A DNA stretch of 64,000 bases from Tomocerus qinae (GCA_020055645.1 CM034546.1:84196001-84260000), one strand, 5' to 3'; counted from the first letter of the stretch, positions 33,181 to 45,442 are shown. The notes: a model not told the origin generated them from the sequence alone. Numbers and translations are program-made.

Positions 33181-34480
33181 TATAATCATTTAAAAATAGG
33201 TGTTGAAACGAGAATGGTCTAGTCTCAGCAGGTGCTGTAATTTTCTCTGTCTCATTTGAGCAAGGGGCTGAAAGGAGATTTGGTCTATTTTCAGCAGGTG
33301 TTGGAACTGAACACAATCTCGTTTCAGCAGATTTTGCAGATGCTGAAACGAGATCCCGGTAAAAGTTCCTTTTGCCTATTTATCCAAGCGTTTTGCCATT
33401 TTATCCACACGCCTTTTGCCAATCTGTTGATAGGTCATTTGCCAAAATGACTTTTGCCAAATTGACGGGCATTCCCCAAAAGCGATTGTGATTGGTGGAA
33501 ATTTTTTTTGATTAGACAATAAAATTGCAGATTTCCATAACCAAATTCTATATGATTTCTAGTTATATCATCCCAAGGGGTACTATTTCATGAAACAGAT
33601 TCTCCTCTTCCCAACGGTAGCAAACATTTTTCTAGCTTCCTTGTTTCTCAAGTTATTAACCCAAATTATACGTGCACAACTTGTGGGTAGTTCTGTATGT
33701 ATGTCTGTGTGTGAAGTGTGTGTCCACCCCCCCCCCTATTTTACTCATGTTGACACCTCCAGAAGCAGTAAAAGCCTTAAAAGATATTTTTCATGCCTTG
33801 AATTAAAATAGGTTTACTAGTTCAATTCAAGCATTTCCCACTGAGGCTTCCCAGTATGAATTTCTTCCTAAATAATTTTATCGCCGTTTCAATGAGAAGT
33901 GGGAAATGGGGATATGCGAGCAGCTATCCATGAATTTCCTGTCGGAGCTCGCATTTAGCTTTATTTTCTGGCTTTCTATGCCCATATGCAGTAAAGCTCA
34001 CGGCACAAGTATAATATTACTCGGACGGATCGAGGAGTAAATCAAGGTAAAGCGAGGACGGAATCCCGCATTTCCCCTCATAAGAATAAGACGGCGATTT
34101 CTTTTGATTCATTTCGCTTCAGCTCATTTGCATAATGACTCATTTATCTTACTCAAATTATAAATATGGCATATTTGCTAGTCAAACAGCTACAATACAA
34201 CTCAAATGGATCAGCTATGCAGCATCCTTAGTAGTCAACAATTTTCAGAATAAAATCGAGCCATAACGAGTGTTTTTAAACAAAATTACAAAGAGATGGT
34301 TGCAGACTGGTTTCACAATTCACAGACACAGATTAGGGGTACAACAGATCTAAATGCTATACAATGCAGCCATAAATAAATATATTTTTGACTATGGCAT
34401 TGAAATCGTTAAAGTCAATAAACCATGTACAAATGGATGTAAAAAAGTAGCGGAAATAGAGTCAAACAGTGTCTACTTTT
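33181..34480. other. Unassigned sequence with a solo arm of the 6884/24089 family
   Basis: At about 33480-33590, AGCGATTGTGATTGGTGGAA through CCCAAGGGGTACTATTTCAT matches one arm of the 24089-25243 family, without its partner. A (C)n run lies at 33727. The rest (33600-34480) shows no recognisable gene. Confidence 0.4.
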
Positions 34481-34484
34481 AGTT

Positions 34485-35520
34485 TAATAATGTTCCTTAA
34501 ATCATTATGATATCGAACAAGGTATTAAATGATTTGTTAGGACGAGTATTTTATGTTTTTATCCCCTTCCCCTGTTAGGGGATGACTGTAGCCTCCTTAA
34601 TAGTGTTGCTTAAATCATTCTGATATCGAACGAGGTATTACACGACTTTTTAGGATAAATATAACGGAAGTTACGTTATTTTTTGTTTTTACCCCCTTCC
34701 CCTGTTAGGGGTTGACTGTAACCTACTTAATAGTGTTCCTTAAATCATTCTAATATCAAACGAGGTATTAAACGATTTTTTAGGACGAATATAACGGAAG
34801 TTACGTTATTTCTTGTTTTTACCCCTTTCCCCTGTTAGGGGATGAGTGTAACCTACTTAATAGTGTTCCTTAAATCATTCTGATATCAAACAAGTTATTA
34901 AACGATTTTTTAGGACGAATGTAAATGAGGTTACGTCAATTTTTAAGTTTTTACCCCCTTCCCCTATTAAGGGTTGAGTGTAACCTACTTAATAGTGTTC
35001 TTTAAATCATTCTGATATTGAACGAGGTATTACATGACTTTTTAGGATGAATATAACGAAAGTTACGTTATTTTTTATGTTTTTACCCCCTTCCTTTGTT
35101 AGGGGATGAGTGTAACTTACTTAATAGTGTTCCTTAAATCATTCTGATATCGAACGAGGTATTAAACGATTATTTAAGACGAATATAACAAAGGTTACGT
35201 CAATTTTTAAGCTTTTACCCCCTTCCCCTGTTAGGGGATGACTGTAACCTACTTAATTGTGTTCCTTAAATCGAACGAGGCACGACTATTGCACGACTTT
35301 TTACGACGTCAATTTTTAGTTTTCGAACCCCTCCCCCGGACAGGGGGTGTGACCGATTTTGCCCATTTACGAACTCAAAGTTACTTTTGACCTCTAGTTA
35401 ACGTACAAAAAATTTGAACGGATTATCTCATTCCGTTCGAAAGTTATCGGGCTTACGGACGGACGGACAGACAGACAGACAGATTGGGCATTCCTATAAA
35501 GCAGATGCCGCTACGTAATA
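34485..35520 (+). repeat. ~125-bp tandem repeat ending in a GGACGGACGGACAGACAGAC tail
   Basis: About 6.5 copies of a 115-132-bp unit start with TGTTCCTTAAATCATTCTGA and contain CCCCCTTCCCCTGTTAGGGG. The array passes into a unique tail (35300-35520) with CGTTCGAAAGTTATCGGGCT, then (GGAC)n/(AGAC)n, then ATTCCTATAAAGCAGATGCC. The same tail type (ACGTCCGTCCGTCCGTACCC with a TATAGAATCGCAC block) occurs inverted at 25497-25580. Such tails are common at one end of non-autonomous repeats in invertebrates. Confidence 0.8.
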
Positions 35521-35553
35521 AATAAAAGCATTCAGCATTGTATATAGCATCTA

Positions 35554-36463
35554 CCGTATTTATTGAATTAGCACCTCGGAGGAATTGTAGTTTCATGGCC
35601 ACTTTTTGTCCAAGAAAAATTGATGTAGTTCCCCGGATGGGGAATTATTTCGAAACGGGGAATTATAGTTTCAAAGTCAATATTTATTAGATTATCAATG
35701 CAATATTTTTTTTAATTAAAGTTTTATTAATATGTAATTAATTTTCTTCGTCAGAGGACAGTAATGCTTCCATAGTTCCATAGGTTCCGTGATTGATATG
35801 TATATTCATATCATCATTGTCCGAGGGCAGTAAAATGTCATCCTCGTTAATCAATGGCTATTCCATTTGTGAAAATTGATTGCACTGCTTTAAACTTTCC
35901 AGTGCTTTACTGCAATCTTTGCCTGGTTTAAAGGCGGTGATCAAATGATCCTCACTTCCATTCACAGCATTAAGAATTCCGCAATAATAAAAGGAATTTT
36001 TTATTACATCTTTAGGAATGTTATCCCAGGCTTCTTTGATCCAATTGCAGACAATAAGTAATGGGGGTGGCTCTTGGGGTTTTCTCCTTTGGAAATGGAA
36101 GTTTCCTCACTTAATTTGATAGCTTTCAATTTAAAAGTTAAATTTCGAGATATAATATAAGCACTATGCACTGGGTCTTCTTGGAGTCAAATATAATCGT
36201 TGTTCCTCTCCTTCTGTCATTTCAGATTTACTGTGGACTGCAACTATTCTACCTTTCAATACCAATGTTCTTGCTTCCTTTCTCTTTTTGTCCACATGTA
36301 CTTACTAAGTGCAAACGTACCAAATGCCCTAAATTTTGACCGGGGAATTGATTCGAAATGGGGAATTATAGTTTCAAATGCTGACATTTACGGGGGAAAA
36401 TCGATATAATTCCCCGGTAGGAGAACTATTTCAATGAGAGGGGAATTATATCGATAAATACGG
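35554..36463 (-). mobile_element. pogo/Tigger-type element, internally deleted
   Basis: Inverted ends CCGTATTTAT-x-GA are flanked by TA at 35552-35553 and 36464-36465, the Tc1/mariner-pogo target duplication. Subterminal repeats GGGGAATTATAGTTTCAAA occur near both ends. On the minus strand (about 36060-35735) it encodes WIKEAWDNIPKDVIKNSFYY, then CGILNAVNGSEDHLI and an acidic tail, the C-terminal end of pogo/Tigger (DDE_1) transposases. One in-frame TAG and loss of the catalytic domain make it non-autonomous. Confidence 0.8.
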
Positions 36464-36465
36464 TA

Positions 36466-36770
36466 TCTTGATTTTATATTTCATTACGGATGGTAAGCAT
36501 TATCGCTAAAGGTAAACTCTGGCGAAATTGCAAACGCTTTTCGAAAATTAAGCTTGTTCCGACAAAAGTTTTTGCGAAACACCAAGCTTGTTCTCAGGTG
36601 AAAGTAAACCTGGTTCTAACGAAAAGGATAACCACCCTTGCTATTGTAGAAATTTGTTGTATAGCGAAAACATTTTCGGATGTTATATACCCATATTTTG
36701 CAACAGTGTAAGTTCTCTCCTGCATGACTATATTATGCGGTGTCTTAGTGTACAAACGTCCAAGTAACAA
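36466..36770. other. Unassigned sequence
   Basis: No repeat or gene was recognised. Confidence 0.35.
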
Positions 36771-36799
36771 AGGTGGAACGGTTGCATGGCATAGGTGAA

Positions 36800-37730
36800 A
36801 CCGGTAGAACCCCTAATTGTCAACATCTTTTTGTCAACACCTTTTTGACAACTTTTTTGTCACACCTTTTTGCCAATACTTTTTTGTCCACAACAATTTT
36901 CACGGTTTCACGATTCACCTTTTTGTCAACAAAAAGACTCTTTTTGTCAACACGTTATAAGGAAATGTACTCCCTATAAATGTAGGCAGTTTATGTACAG
37001 AAAGGGATATATGTAGTGCAGTTGTCGTAAAAGAAAACGGAATTTGGACAGGGGATTAACGGCTGGATAGATGGAATTCTTCCTATCAACCAAATTATAG
37101 TAAAGTGTCAAAAAAATTGTGTATTGGAGAAGCCAAGAAATTGGCACTGTAAAATCCAGAAAAGTGGGCAGGACAAATTTATGATGAAGTTACTAAAGAC
37201 TCGAATTTGGAAAGTGTTTTTCGAGATCCTCCCAATGTCTCAGATATAAATTTATCCAACCTCAAAACTTAAGGAAGGGACCCATTTCTTTGCATGACAG
37301 TGGCTCCAGTAATGAAATGGTCATGTTTACGACAACAAGTAATCTGAAAAAGTTATCTGCCTGTGACACATGGTATATTTAATAAACTGAACACAAAATA
37401 AGCAGCCCTGTTGTAGACGATTTTTACCAATAAAGTGCAAGGAACCTATTCTGAATTCCTGGAAATACTGTTAGATAATCAGCCTGAGATAAGTCTACAT
37501 ATTATATACACTTCTATACATACAGTGTTAAACATTTACATACATTCTTTTACTTTCTTATAGTTGAATTGAGTTACTGATTCACTCAAGACAATTTCTA
37601 ATGCAAAGAATAAAAATTTCTGTTGACAAAATGGGAAAAGTGGTGTTGAAAAAAAAGAAAAGCGTGTTGACAAAAAGTACTTTTAATGTGTTGGGATTTT
37701 TGACAAGTAGGGGGTGAATTGTGAAACCGT
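36800..37730. mobile_element. Element with inverted arrays of TTTTTGTCAACA motifs
   Basis: The left side (36815-36955) has CTTTTTGTCAACACCTTTTT, CACCTTTTTGCCAATAC and TTCACGGTTTCACGATTCAC; the right side (37620-37730) has the inverted counterparts TGTTGACAAAAAGTACT, TTTTTGACAAGTAGGG and GAATTGTGAAACCG. A coding-like interior (37150-37260, plus strand) includes KWAGQIYDEVTKDSNL and VFRDPPNVSDINL, which I cannot assign to a family. Confidence 0.55.
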
Positions 37731-37744
37731 ATGTATACGAAGTT

Positions 37745-38690
37745 GGATTAATACTTAAGAGATGCATATAAGTAGGTTGATAATAATTAATTCAATTTAC
37801 AGTCGGGGCTCATCATTCACCAGAATTCAGCTGTCAAAATTTGTGCACGGTTAAATTACTTCCTCACCCCTGGGATCGAAAACCAATGAATGTTGTGGTG
37901 ATATGATATACGAAACACATCAAAAACATGACGGTTAAAGTGAAGGAATTATTTAAATAAATAAGTATATGGTAAAAGTAAATACATGTCTACATAACCC
38001 AGAGAATTTCATGCTATTTAGACTTACGTGTTGAATTTGAAAGAGGAAATGTTCCAGATTCTAGTTTTGTCCATGTACTGTCACAGCACAGTTTCATAAA
38101 ACCATTAAAATCTTGGTTGTCGATACTTGACTGTTTCAATTGAGGGTCTGTGGTAACAAGTAACTAACTTTATGTGGACTTCTTTACTTATTTAAGTTGA
38201 AAATAGTTCAGTGTGGTGTCCATGAAATCCATGTAGAGTTTGTCAAGATAAGTATAACGTGAACGAGATCACTACATCACTATCCCACTTCAGTGTCATC
38301 AGATGAGTTATGCGCTGGTGGAATAATCTTGGTATCCTGGTATCGAGGTTACCAGTTAATTTAAACGAAGAAATATAGAGTGAAAAAAGTAAGAAAAAAG
38401 AGAGACAGAGAGAAGAATAGAGAAGAGCAGTAAGTAACAGTAATTATAATTGGTAATAATTTACAGAACTCAACTAAACTATTTTCAACGCTTTATTCGA
38501 AGGTTTTAAGGTTTCTCTGAGATTATTTATTATGTCTATGTACACACACTAGTGAGACTTTTGTTATCAACATATCATCAGCAAAGCAACGAAATGAATT
38601 ATAGGAAAGTGTTTTGCTTGGCGGACCAAAATGGTAATTGACACTATCCCCACTTCAATTCGATAGAATGTCTGATAAGCGGGGCTGTAG
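37745..38690. other. Unassigned sequence
   Basis: Several short open frames occur; no recognisable gene, RNA or repeat. Confidence 0.35.
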
Positions 38691-38694
38691 TTTT

Positions 38695-38990
38695 TTCTTT
38701 GTGGGCTCCCTGCAAAGCTTTATTTTTGGCGGATTTAATCCGTGACCAAAAAGTAATTTTTTTCAGGCGCGTGAGGCGCCCAAATTAGTGACTTTTTGGT
38801 GCCCAGGGCGCCAGCCTACCTACGCGGAGATCGTCCGCGGGGAGCCTTGGGGCGTCCAACGCAGAGGACTTCCACAACTCTACGAAAAGGTAGAGTTTGA
38901 AAGTCACATAGAGAGAGAGAGAGGAATTAAACCGGTGCTATATATTTTTCAAAGGACGTCGGAAATTTATTCATTATAGATTTAAAAATG
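38695..38990 (+). other. GC-richer unassigned block
   Basis: The block GGTGCCCAGGGCGCCAGCCT has a base composition unlike its neighbours. A 63-codon frame (38788-38979, PTYAEIVRGEPWGV) has the look of a retroelement ORF1 piece, but there is no firm match. Confidence 0.3.
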
Positions 38991-39044
38991 TATAGATAGT
39001 TTTGAGACTTTGTAAACGGACGTTTCGTGCGATAGTTTCATGGT

Positions 39045-39325
39045 TTAAAAAAAAATTTATCCAATGTATTTAAGCCTACGGTCGGTTTAGGGAATTTTTA
39101 TCTATCGTATTTAAGCTTACGGTCGAAGTAAACAATTTTTTTCCAATGTATTTAAGCCTTCGGTCGGATTAGAAAATCTTGATTCACTGTATTTAAGCCG
39201 ACGGTCGGATTATAAAATTTTTATCCAATGTATTTAAGTTTACAGTCGGATTAAAATTTTTTTATCCAATGTATTTAAGCCTACGGTCGGATTAGAAAAT
39301 ATTTCGACTATCGTATTTAACCCTG
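39045..39325 (+). repeat. ~41-bp tandem repeat, 6-7 copies
   Basis: The unit is ATCCAATGTATTTAAGCCTA followed by CGGTCGGATTAGAAAATTTT. The copies are 80-95 percent alike by eye. Confidence 0.9.
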
Positions 39326-39641
39326 TGTGTGTGTTAGGGGGAGAGCACGACTACTACTATTGATTCGTAGAGCTATGCTACCGCTCAAGCCGCGAGGGCT
39401 TACTTGCAGTGACTCCCGGAACAACTTTACTAAGTGTACAGACTTACACGAAGAGACTTAGTGAAGAGTACTGAAGCATGAGACGGAACGACTCAACACT
39501 GTCCCGCAACTCGATCTGGTGAGCAGGCAGAAGGGACCGGGACATGTAAGCCGACCACTAGTGACCACCTTCAAATCACTTATGGCAGTCTACTTCAACC
39601 CACCTTATCACCTCATGTGCATCCCATTGTCCAGACTTGTG

Positions 39642-40265
39642 CAGGGCCGCCCCGAGGCATGGGCAAGCAGGGCAGCCGCCCAGGGCGGCAAATGTTTGGG
39701 GGCGGTAAAATACTAAGTATCCAAGCACGTATCCAGAAGGGGGACGCAGCGCCCCCCTAAATCTGAGAAAAAGAGAGTTTTTTTCAAAAAAGGCCAAAAA
39801 TTGCAAAATTTTTTCGCGCTTCGCGCGAATATGTCTTGTTTTTGACATTAGTTTTGGTTGCGCCCCCCCTGACCAAATTTCTGGATATACGCCTGTAAGT
39901 ATTCATTACATTTACGCTGTTTGGAAGATGGAAGAATCACTATATAATAAAAATATTTGTAGAAATGGAGTCATTCATCCTTGTCTTATTCCTTGTCCAC
40001 AATTTGATAGTTATCGCAAATCCAAATGAAGTGATGGTCTTAGGTCTTAGGGGGCAAAAGTATGACATAACTCCATATGGACTTGTCATTGCCATTGCAT
40101 TTATAATTCAAGGGCTTAAATATACTAGAGTTTACCGGTTAAAATTAATTACCAAATCATTATTTGACATTAATAATGGCATTAATAAAATGGACTTTAA
40201 AATGTATCTCTAAGGCGGCATTTTTTATTTTGCCCGGGGTGACAAAGACCCTCGGGGCGGCCCTG
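39642..40265. mobile_element. hAT-type element, 624 bp
   Basis: The ends CAGGGCCGCCCCGAG...CTCGGGGCGGCCCTG are perfect 15-bp inverted repeats, and GACTTGTG lies at 39634-39641 and 40266-40273. The interior holds no recognisable transposase (an 82-codon frame at 39965 is unassigned). A second, smaller element (39721-39895) is nested inside. Confidence 0.9.
39721..39895. mobile_element. Nested 175-bp MITE with CGTATCCAGAA ends
   Basis: CCAAGCACGTATCCAGAA and the complement of TTCTGGATATACGCCTG are inverted ends. TAAGTAT lies at 39714-39720 and 39896-39902. The interior has short hairpins (GCGCTTCGCGCGAA; GGGGGACGCAGCGCCCCCCT). It is the same end family as 32929-33094. Confidence 0.8.
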
Positions 40266-40273
40266 GACTTGTG

Positions 40274-41430
40274 CTAGGTAGAACTCGTAGCACGTATACA
40301 GACCAACAGAACAATCCATACACTACAGACAGGGCATTGATAGATAATCATAATATTGTCACAAAGATAGGCAAATCAATGCTAATAACGAATATACGAC
40401 AATGACAGCTTCTCCCAGCACTAGACTATCTACCTTATAAACCTGAGGCGCTCCAGAGATTCGAACTCCAGACCTCAGCCTGAGAAAGACTATTTAACCC
40501 TAACGCACGTTACAGCTTAAAAAAACTTTTATTAAATGTTATTATATCGTAGTAGGTCGGTATGTATCTGTTATCTGTATGACATATTTAGGTATATGTT
40601 TTGTTTGTGTCAATATCTAGGTTACTTTTACGTAAAAGTGGATAGGATGAAGACAAAGTACGGCTACAACAGCGGGATCCTAGGAGATGAGGATACGTAC
40701 GGTAAATCCGTAGATAATGATTCGTGTGTTGAGATGAGACTGTACTGAGATGTAGTGTCACTACTACATACTACATAGACAGAGGAGGACTGGAGTGGGT
40801 GGGTGGACCGAAATGAAATTAGAATCGGATGAGTTTAAGTCTGTTTGTCTTCCTGACTGTGTCGTTTGTGCATGGGCTGGTTTGATTATGTTGCCAACTG
40901 ACTGACTTGGTGAGAGAGTGAAAGAAGACTTAGAAGGAAAGAAAGGGGAGAGAGAAAGTTGTGCGAGGACGTGGATGGCATGCATGCTATCTCTATTATT
41001 CCTATGTTGATCCATCCGGATTTGGTTGCGCGTCAGCCTCCCTTCAATTCCTCTCCCCACCAACACAATCCTCCCCCAACAACTCTTTAAAATCCTCTCC
41101 CCCCTCCTTCCTCCACCCTGCCCGCTTGTCTGTCTGTCGCTCGCCTCACTAACTTCAATTCCCTCAATCATCTACTCCACAACAACAACCTCCATCCAAC
41201 CAATAATACCATGTATCCGTCTATTCCCTACCTATCTACATATGTTTACTTAGTTACTACAAGTAGCTACCAACTCTTCTAATACCCACTCAAATCATTC
41301 CCACAAACCACCAAAGAATACAACAGCCAATGCACCTTATACTGACTAGTAACTATACTAATAACTTACAAGTATAGTTTAGTATAGAGCTCTACGTTAT
41401 AGGAACATTAATGTGAGCGAACCGTTTCAA
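40274..41430. other. Unassigned sequence with a tRNA-like B box
   Basis: On the minus strand GGAGTTCGAATCTCTGGAGC (complement at about 40450-40470) has a B-box-like core and a partial T stem, a likely SINE or tRNA fragment. The remainder, including the C-rich stretch at 41030-41230, shows only short unassigned frames. Confidence 0.35.
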
Positions 41431-41440
41431 TGATCTACTA

Positions 41441-41648
41441 ATAAGACCCTTTCTTTATTCCCGATCCCAGGCCAACTCCCCTGAACTAGATGAATAATTT
41501 AAATTATTTTTGTGGGAATAGTATGTATCCTTCTACTACCGTCTCGGATAGACTACATCCGACACACTGTTCGCACCAAAAATATTTAAAATTATTCATC
41601 TAGTTTAGGGGAGTTGGGCTAGGATCGGGAATACAGAGAGGGGCTTAT
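41441..41648. mobile_element. 208-bp palindromic MITE
   Basis: TATTCCCGATCC, CCAACTCCCCTGAACTAGAT and GAATAATTTAAATTATTTTT in the left arm pair with their complements in the right arm (to GGGCTTAT at 41648). No clear target duplication was seen. Confidence 0.8.
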
Positions 41649-41707
41649 AGTAAGAGTCCAGAAAAGTTAGTAATAAGGCTAGTGTCTTATTACTAACTTA
41701 TTAATAA

Positions 41708-41830
41708 GGCTAGGCTGGCACTAGAAATATTTCTCGGAAATAAATTAGGTGAAATTTTTGAAATATACCGCTATATATTTAACGAAATATTTTACTCTCT
41801 AAAAATGAAATATTTGAAACAAATCATTAT
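41708..41830. repeat. Half copy of the 17401-17697 hAT-type MITE
   Basis: GGCACTAGAAATATTTCTCG and GGTGAAATTTTTGAAATAT parallel the left part of 17401-17697; the right end is missing. Confidence 0.65.
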
Positions 41831-42212
41831 TCTTTGCTTAACTGCCATCACAGAAGGTCCTCCCAGTCCAACCTGTTTGTAGCCTTTTGCTATACTATTT
41901 TCCCGTGCCGACAAACCACTAAATCCTTCTTGCAGCCGGGGTTCCTGACCCTAAAAATTGTCACGGCCTAATTTGGAAACGGCCCATCTGTAAGGCGTCA
42001 GGTTTACTAGCACCTAATAATAGGCTAGCGAAGATTACTACTTACTTTTCTCCAGGAAAATTTGCAGATCCTACGCTTTTCAAAAAACACAACACCATAC
42101 GCTGCGCACTTCACAAATCACCAACAAAGATAAATTCTAATTTAGATTACAGTAAATTCATTAAAGAGTAAAAACTGTAACGCATGCACCTCAAATACTT
42201 CAATCATATAAC

Positions 42213-43393
42213 AATTGAAGGAAAAACATTTGGAATTAGAAAATTCTATTTCTGATTTGAAAAATAACTTGGACGAGGAAACATGTAATCTTTCAAGTCA
42301 GTTAGACTTAATTTGCATGAATTTCCATGACCAATGTACTCAAATGAACGGATTATAACAGCGTTTTCATTTAAATGAAAGACAATATAATGTTATTATC
42401 GAAGGCCTGTATGTAAATCCGACCAATTGGGATAAAGTATGCGAGTGTGTTCTGGGACTATTTGACTACTTACATGTTAGTAGAAGTCAAATCAGGGATG
42501 TAGATATAGTATGCAAATCTCCAACAGTTGTCCGGGTCACAATGTACTCTACCATGCAGAGTAGGAAACTTCTCTTCAATTCTAAATGGTTAAGCCAGGC
42601 ACCTAATCTAAAACATATCTATATTTCCCTTGATCTGACTCCTACAGAAGTTAAACAAGCCAAAAGAAGGTAAGAAAAATTGCTTGAAATCAAGCAGACC
42701 TTACCTCATGCATACAATTCTGGTAGATATATTATCATTAGCGAGTAAGATGTTAAGGGTCAATAGATGAACACATTATCGTTGATTTTGAACAGAGCGA
42801 CGAAAATAACGGTTCCACAAATAATAGCTTACAAACATTTGTAGTAAACGGCCAAATTAAACATATAGCCAATAAAACAGAAAGTAAAGATAGCATAAAA
42901 AACGCACAGTCGCAGTCCTCACCAACTCCTGTAATGTAAATATAATATATGTAATATAAATCCTAGTTTTTTCCAGGTAATCATTCTAAACCCAAAGCAC
43001 CAACTAAAAGCATGAACTCACGAACTAATTATATAGATAAAACCATCTACAAAATGTGGTATGAGAATATTAAAGAGATAATCTCAATAAAATTAAATTG
43101 GCTATTTCCACATGAAATGTCCAAAAAAATTTACTCATTTTTGGGCGTACTTCGAGAATGATTTTGTTAAAAAGAGTACTATCCATAAATATGATACTAG
43201 AAATAAAGATGAGATGTTTTGTAAAGGTGTACATAAAATAAAGTATAGTGAAAGGGTCTTAGAGAGTATTGTTTCGCGAACTGAGAACTGTCTCCCATCT
43301 TCTCTTCGAGAGAATGATAATGTTATTTCATTCAGTAAAGAACTAAAAATGTACCTACTGCAACAACAAATTTGCGAAAAAACTCTCAACTGA
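42213..43393 (+). pseudogene. LINE relic: ORF1-like segment fused to an ORF2 C-terminus
   Basis: Plus-strand coding (42213-42748) begins with a coiled-coil-like stretch (LELENSISDLKNNLDEE), then RQYNVIIEGLYVN, a block with RVTMYSTMQSRKLLFNSKWL and IYISLDLTPTEVKQAKRR. This order matches the ORF1 RNA-binding proteins of non-LTR retrotransposons (N-x-x-I-x-G-L, then F-x-S-x-x-x-R, then DLT-P). Two internal stops are present. After an unassigned gap, 43112-43393 encodes HKYDTRNKDEMFCKGVHKIK and ISFSKELKMYLLQ, the typical C-terminal end of LINE ORF2. Endonuclease and reverse transcriptase are missing, so the copy is internally deleted. Its 3' untranslated part follows. Confidence 0.7.
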
Positions 43394-43790
43394 TAACCAT
43401 GTAAGGTCCAAGCGAGGTGCTTGTCCTCACCTCCCGCTTTTGCTTATCTTATCGCTGACTGCCCCATGCAAATGAACGATGAAGCAGTCAGCCACCTTTG
43501 TATAGATAGGTACTACTTAGTATTTATCTATTGTAAAAACTTAATACTAGATTACATGCTATCGTAATTATACCTATTCCTATTGTTTATTTACCCTTAT
43601 ATTGACTAAGATTAAATGTACTCTAGTTCTAGTTATTCCTAATTTACTTAAGATCTAAATTAGCTACGGAGTTCATCCTAACGGTAAAATTAATTCATGT
43701 ACGCTGACATTGCCCATAAGGGACAATGTATAAGACTTTTTTAAAATTAATCCTTAAAATAGCGTAACTAATTACATGCTAATAATAATA
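43394..43790 (+). other. Probable 3' untranslated region of the LINE relic
   Basis: It follows the ORF2-like stop, has no coding potential and contains GCGAGGTGCTTGTCCTCACC, a small hairpin. The exact end and tail were not identified. Confidence 0.35.
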
Positions 43791-44000
43791 AAAAATGTCA
43801 AAAGACAGAGGATTTCGGAGCCTATATAAAGGATCCGGAAATCCTCTGCCTTATCAGTCTTTTCCTGGAACTTGTCTCCTGACGTCCGTCTATCCAGCCA
43901 CTTGAGAACTCTGTCGAGCTTCAGCAGTAGCCTTCCTTGCGGTTAGAAATTAACCTGTATTCCTCTTACGTTGCTGTTGCTCTGCCAACATTGTCGTAAG
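43790..44000 (+). promoter_or_regulatory. Promoter-like segment with TATA box and downstream splice donor
   Basis: AAAATGTCAAAAGACAGAGG precedes TATATAAAGG (43822), which lies between inverted GAGGATTTCGG / CCGGAAATCCTC sequences. About 150 bp downstream GTCGTAAGTATT is a good donor. The layout suggests a Pol II promoter or an LTR leader, but no gene that would use it can be named. Confidence 0.35.
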
Positions 44001-44160
44001 TATTCTTACATTTAATTAAATTTAGTCTAGCATTTAGTTAATTATAATTAAGGTTAAGATTAGGATTAAATTAGCTTTTCTAATATTTCATTTATATTTG
44101 GCTAGGAACTATTGTATATTATTTTGTCCAAGTTTTTCTTGAAGTAATAATATTATAGTA

Positions 44161-45093
44161 GGGGAGAGTGCTGTCGGTTGTCCCATGCTGTCGGTTGTCC
44201 GACTACCATTATTAGGAGTAATACTTGTTAGTATGAACTGGGATTTTAAGCATACATATAGTCTCTTTAATGGAAACTGTCACAAAATATTTTTAAAATC
44301 CGCTGAAAAATACGGCTACAAAAAATTAATTTGGATTTTGAACCTTTAAAGTAACTTTTTTATGGTCAGCAAACTTTTGATTTAAAGCCGCTGTGACTAA
44401 TTTTGAAAGTTAATAATTTTTTGACTAAAAGGACCGATATTCAGAACTGAGATTTGATATTAATTGTCAATTATTGTTTATACCCCTTCCGAGGAAAATT
44501 GGTTATTATTAAAATGGGCATGTGCTGTCGGTTGTCCGAATGGTGCATGCTGTCGGTTGTCCATATTAAAATTAATGGTTAAATACAATAAAAGGGCTTT
44601 TTTAATTTTATTTATATACTTTATGTTATTATTCAAGACAATATGTCCACTCTACGTTTTTACAGTTTATTTTTCTAACATTAGTGTCTTGCATCACTGA
44701 AAACAATGTTTTCTTCTATGAAATAGTAGATGCATTCGTTATCATCTTTTTCTAACCGCAAAAAAGTTGTAAAATCCTAGCAGTTTTAGGCATACTTTCC
44801 TGAGCACAAAACCATGACTTTTATAAAAATTTGAATTAGGTTATATTGTTTTTTAGCTATTAATCTAAACTCGGACAACCGACAGCACTGGCGCTGTCGG
44901 TTGTCCGAAAAAAAATTTCTGAAATAGAATTAATTTCCACCTGTATTGAGGGATATGTGGCAAGAGAAATTAATTGCGTTTCTACCTAAGAACCCAATAA
45001 TCAAATTGTATAAACCAAAATTATGAAAAATAGTATGGGTTAGTTACAAAAATTATCGAAGTAAAATCTCGGACAACCGACAGCACTCTCCCC
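44161..45093. mobile_element. TA-flanked element with repeated GCTGTCGGTTGTCC motif
   Basis: Perfect 23-bp inverted ends GGGGAGAGTGCTGTCGGTTG-TCC lie at 44161 and 45093, flanked by TA (44159-44160, 45094-45095), as in Tc1/mariner-type elements. The 14-bp motif GCTGTCGGTTGTCC recurs at about 44170, 44189, 44525, 44549 and 44891, and inverted at about 44874 and 45072. No transposase is encoded, so it is non-autonomous. Confidence 0.85.
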
Positions 45094-45170
45094 TACCTCT
45101 GCCTGCCTACACCTACCATTACCATTTCAGTCCTTTTACTTGTGTTGTCGTTGTTGTAGGAAGAGAATCA

Positions 45171-45185
45171 TCCAACTCTCTCTCT

Positions 45186-45236
<51 letters not shown>

Positions 45237-45243
45237 ACTCACT
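45171..45243. repeat. (TC)n microsatellite
   Basis: About 30 TC dinucleotides run into three CTCA units. Confidence 0.97.
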
Positions 45244-45355
45244 CATTTACGCATTTAGATTTAACTTTAGTACATTTAGTTTTAAACCTGCTTACTGCTA
45301 CCTAGCCATTCCTTAAAGCATCCTACTTCCTACCATTTCATTATAGCTATTGAAT

Positions 45356-45442
45356 GATTATCTGGCACAATGTCTGGGCGCTGATTTGAGGGCAGGCGAT
45401 AGCCTGCCATCACAGCGACCAGAGGGATTATGCCTGATAATC
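45356..45442. repeat. 87-bp palindrome
   Basis: GATTATCTGGCACAAT-x-x-CTGG-x-CGCTG pairs with its near-complement, with a central GGCAGGC-GATA-GCCTGCC hairpin. It is probably a very short MITE. Confidence 0.75.

Noticed and set aside
40440..40510. tRNA gene on the minus strand
   Set aside because: The B box is approximate, the T stem needs a wobble pair and no A box or acceptor stem was found.
40764..41171. 135-residue minus-strand frame
   Set aside because: Low-complexity Arg/Gly and Ser-rich translation, no domain, overlapping frames on the other strand; not supported as a gene.
43790..44000. Solo LTR
   Set aside because: TATA box and donor are present but no TG...CA ends or target duplication could be found, so it is listed only as promoter-like.
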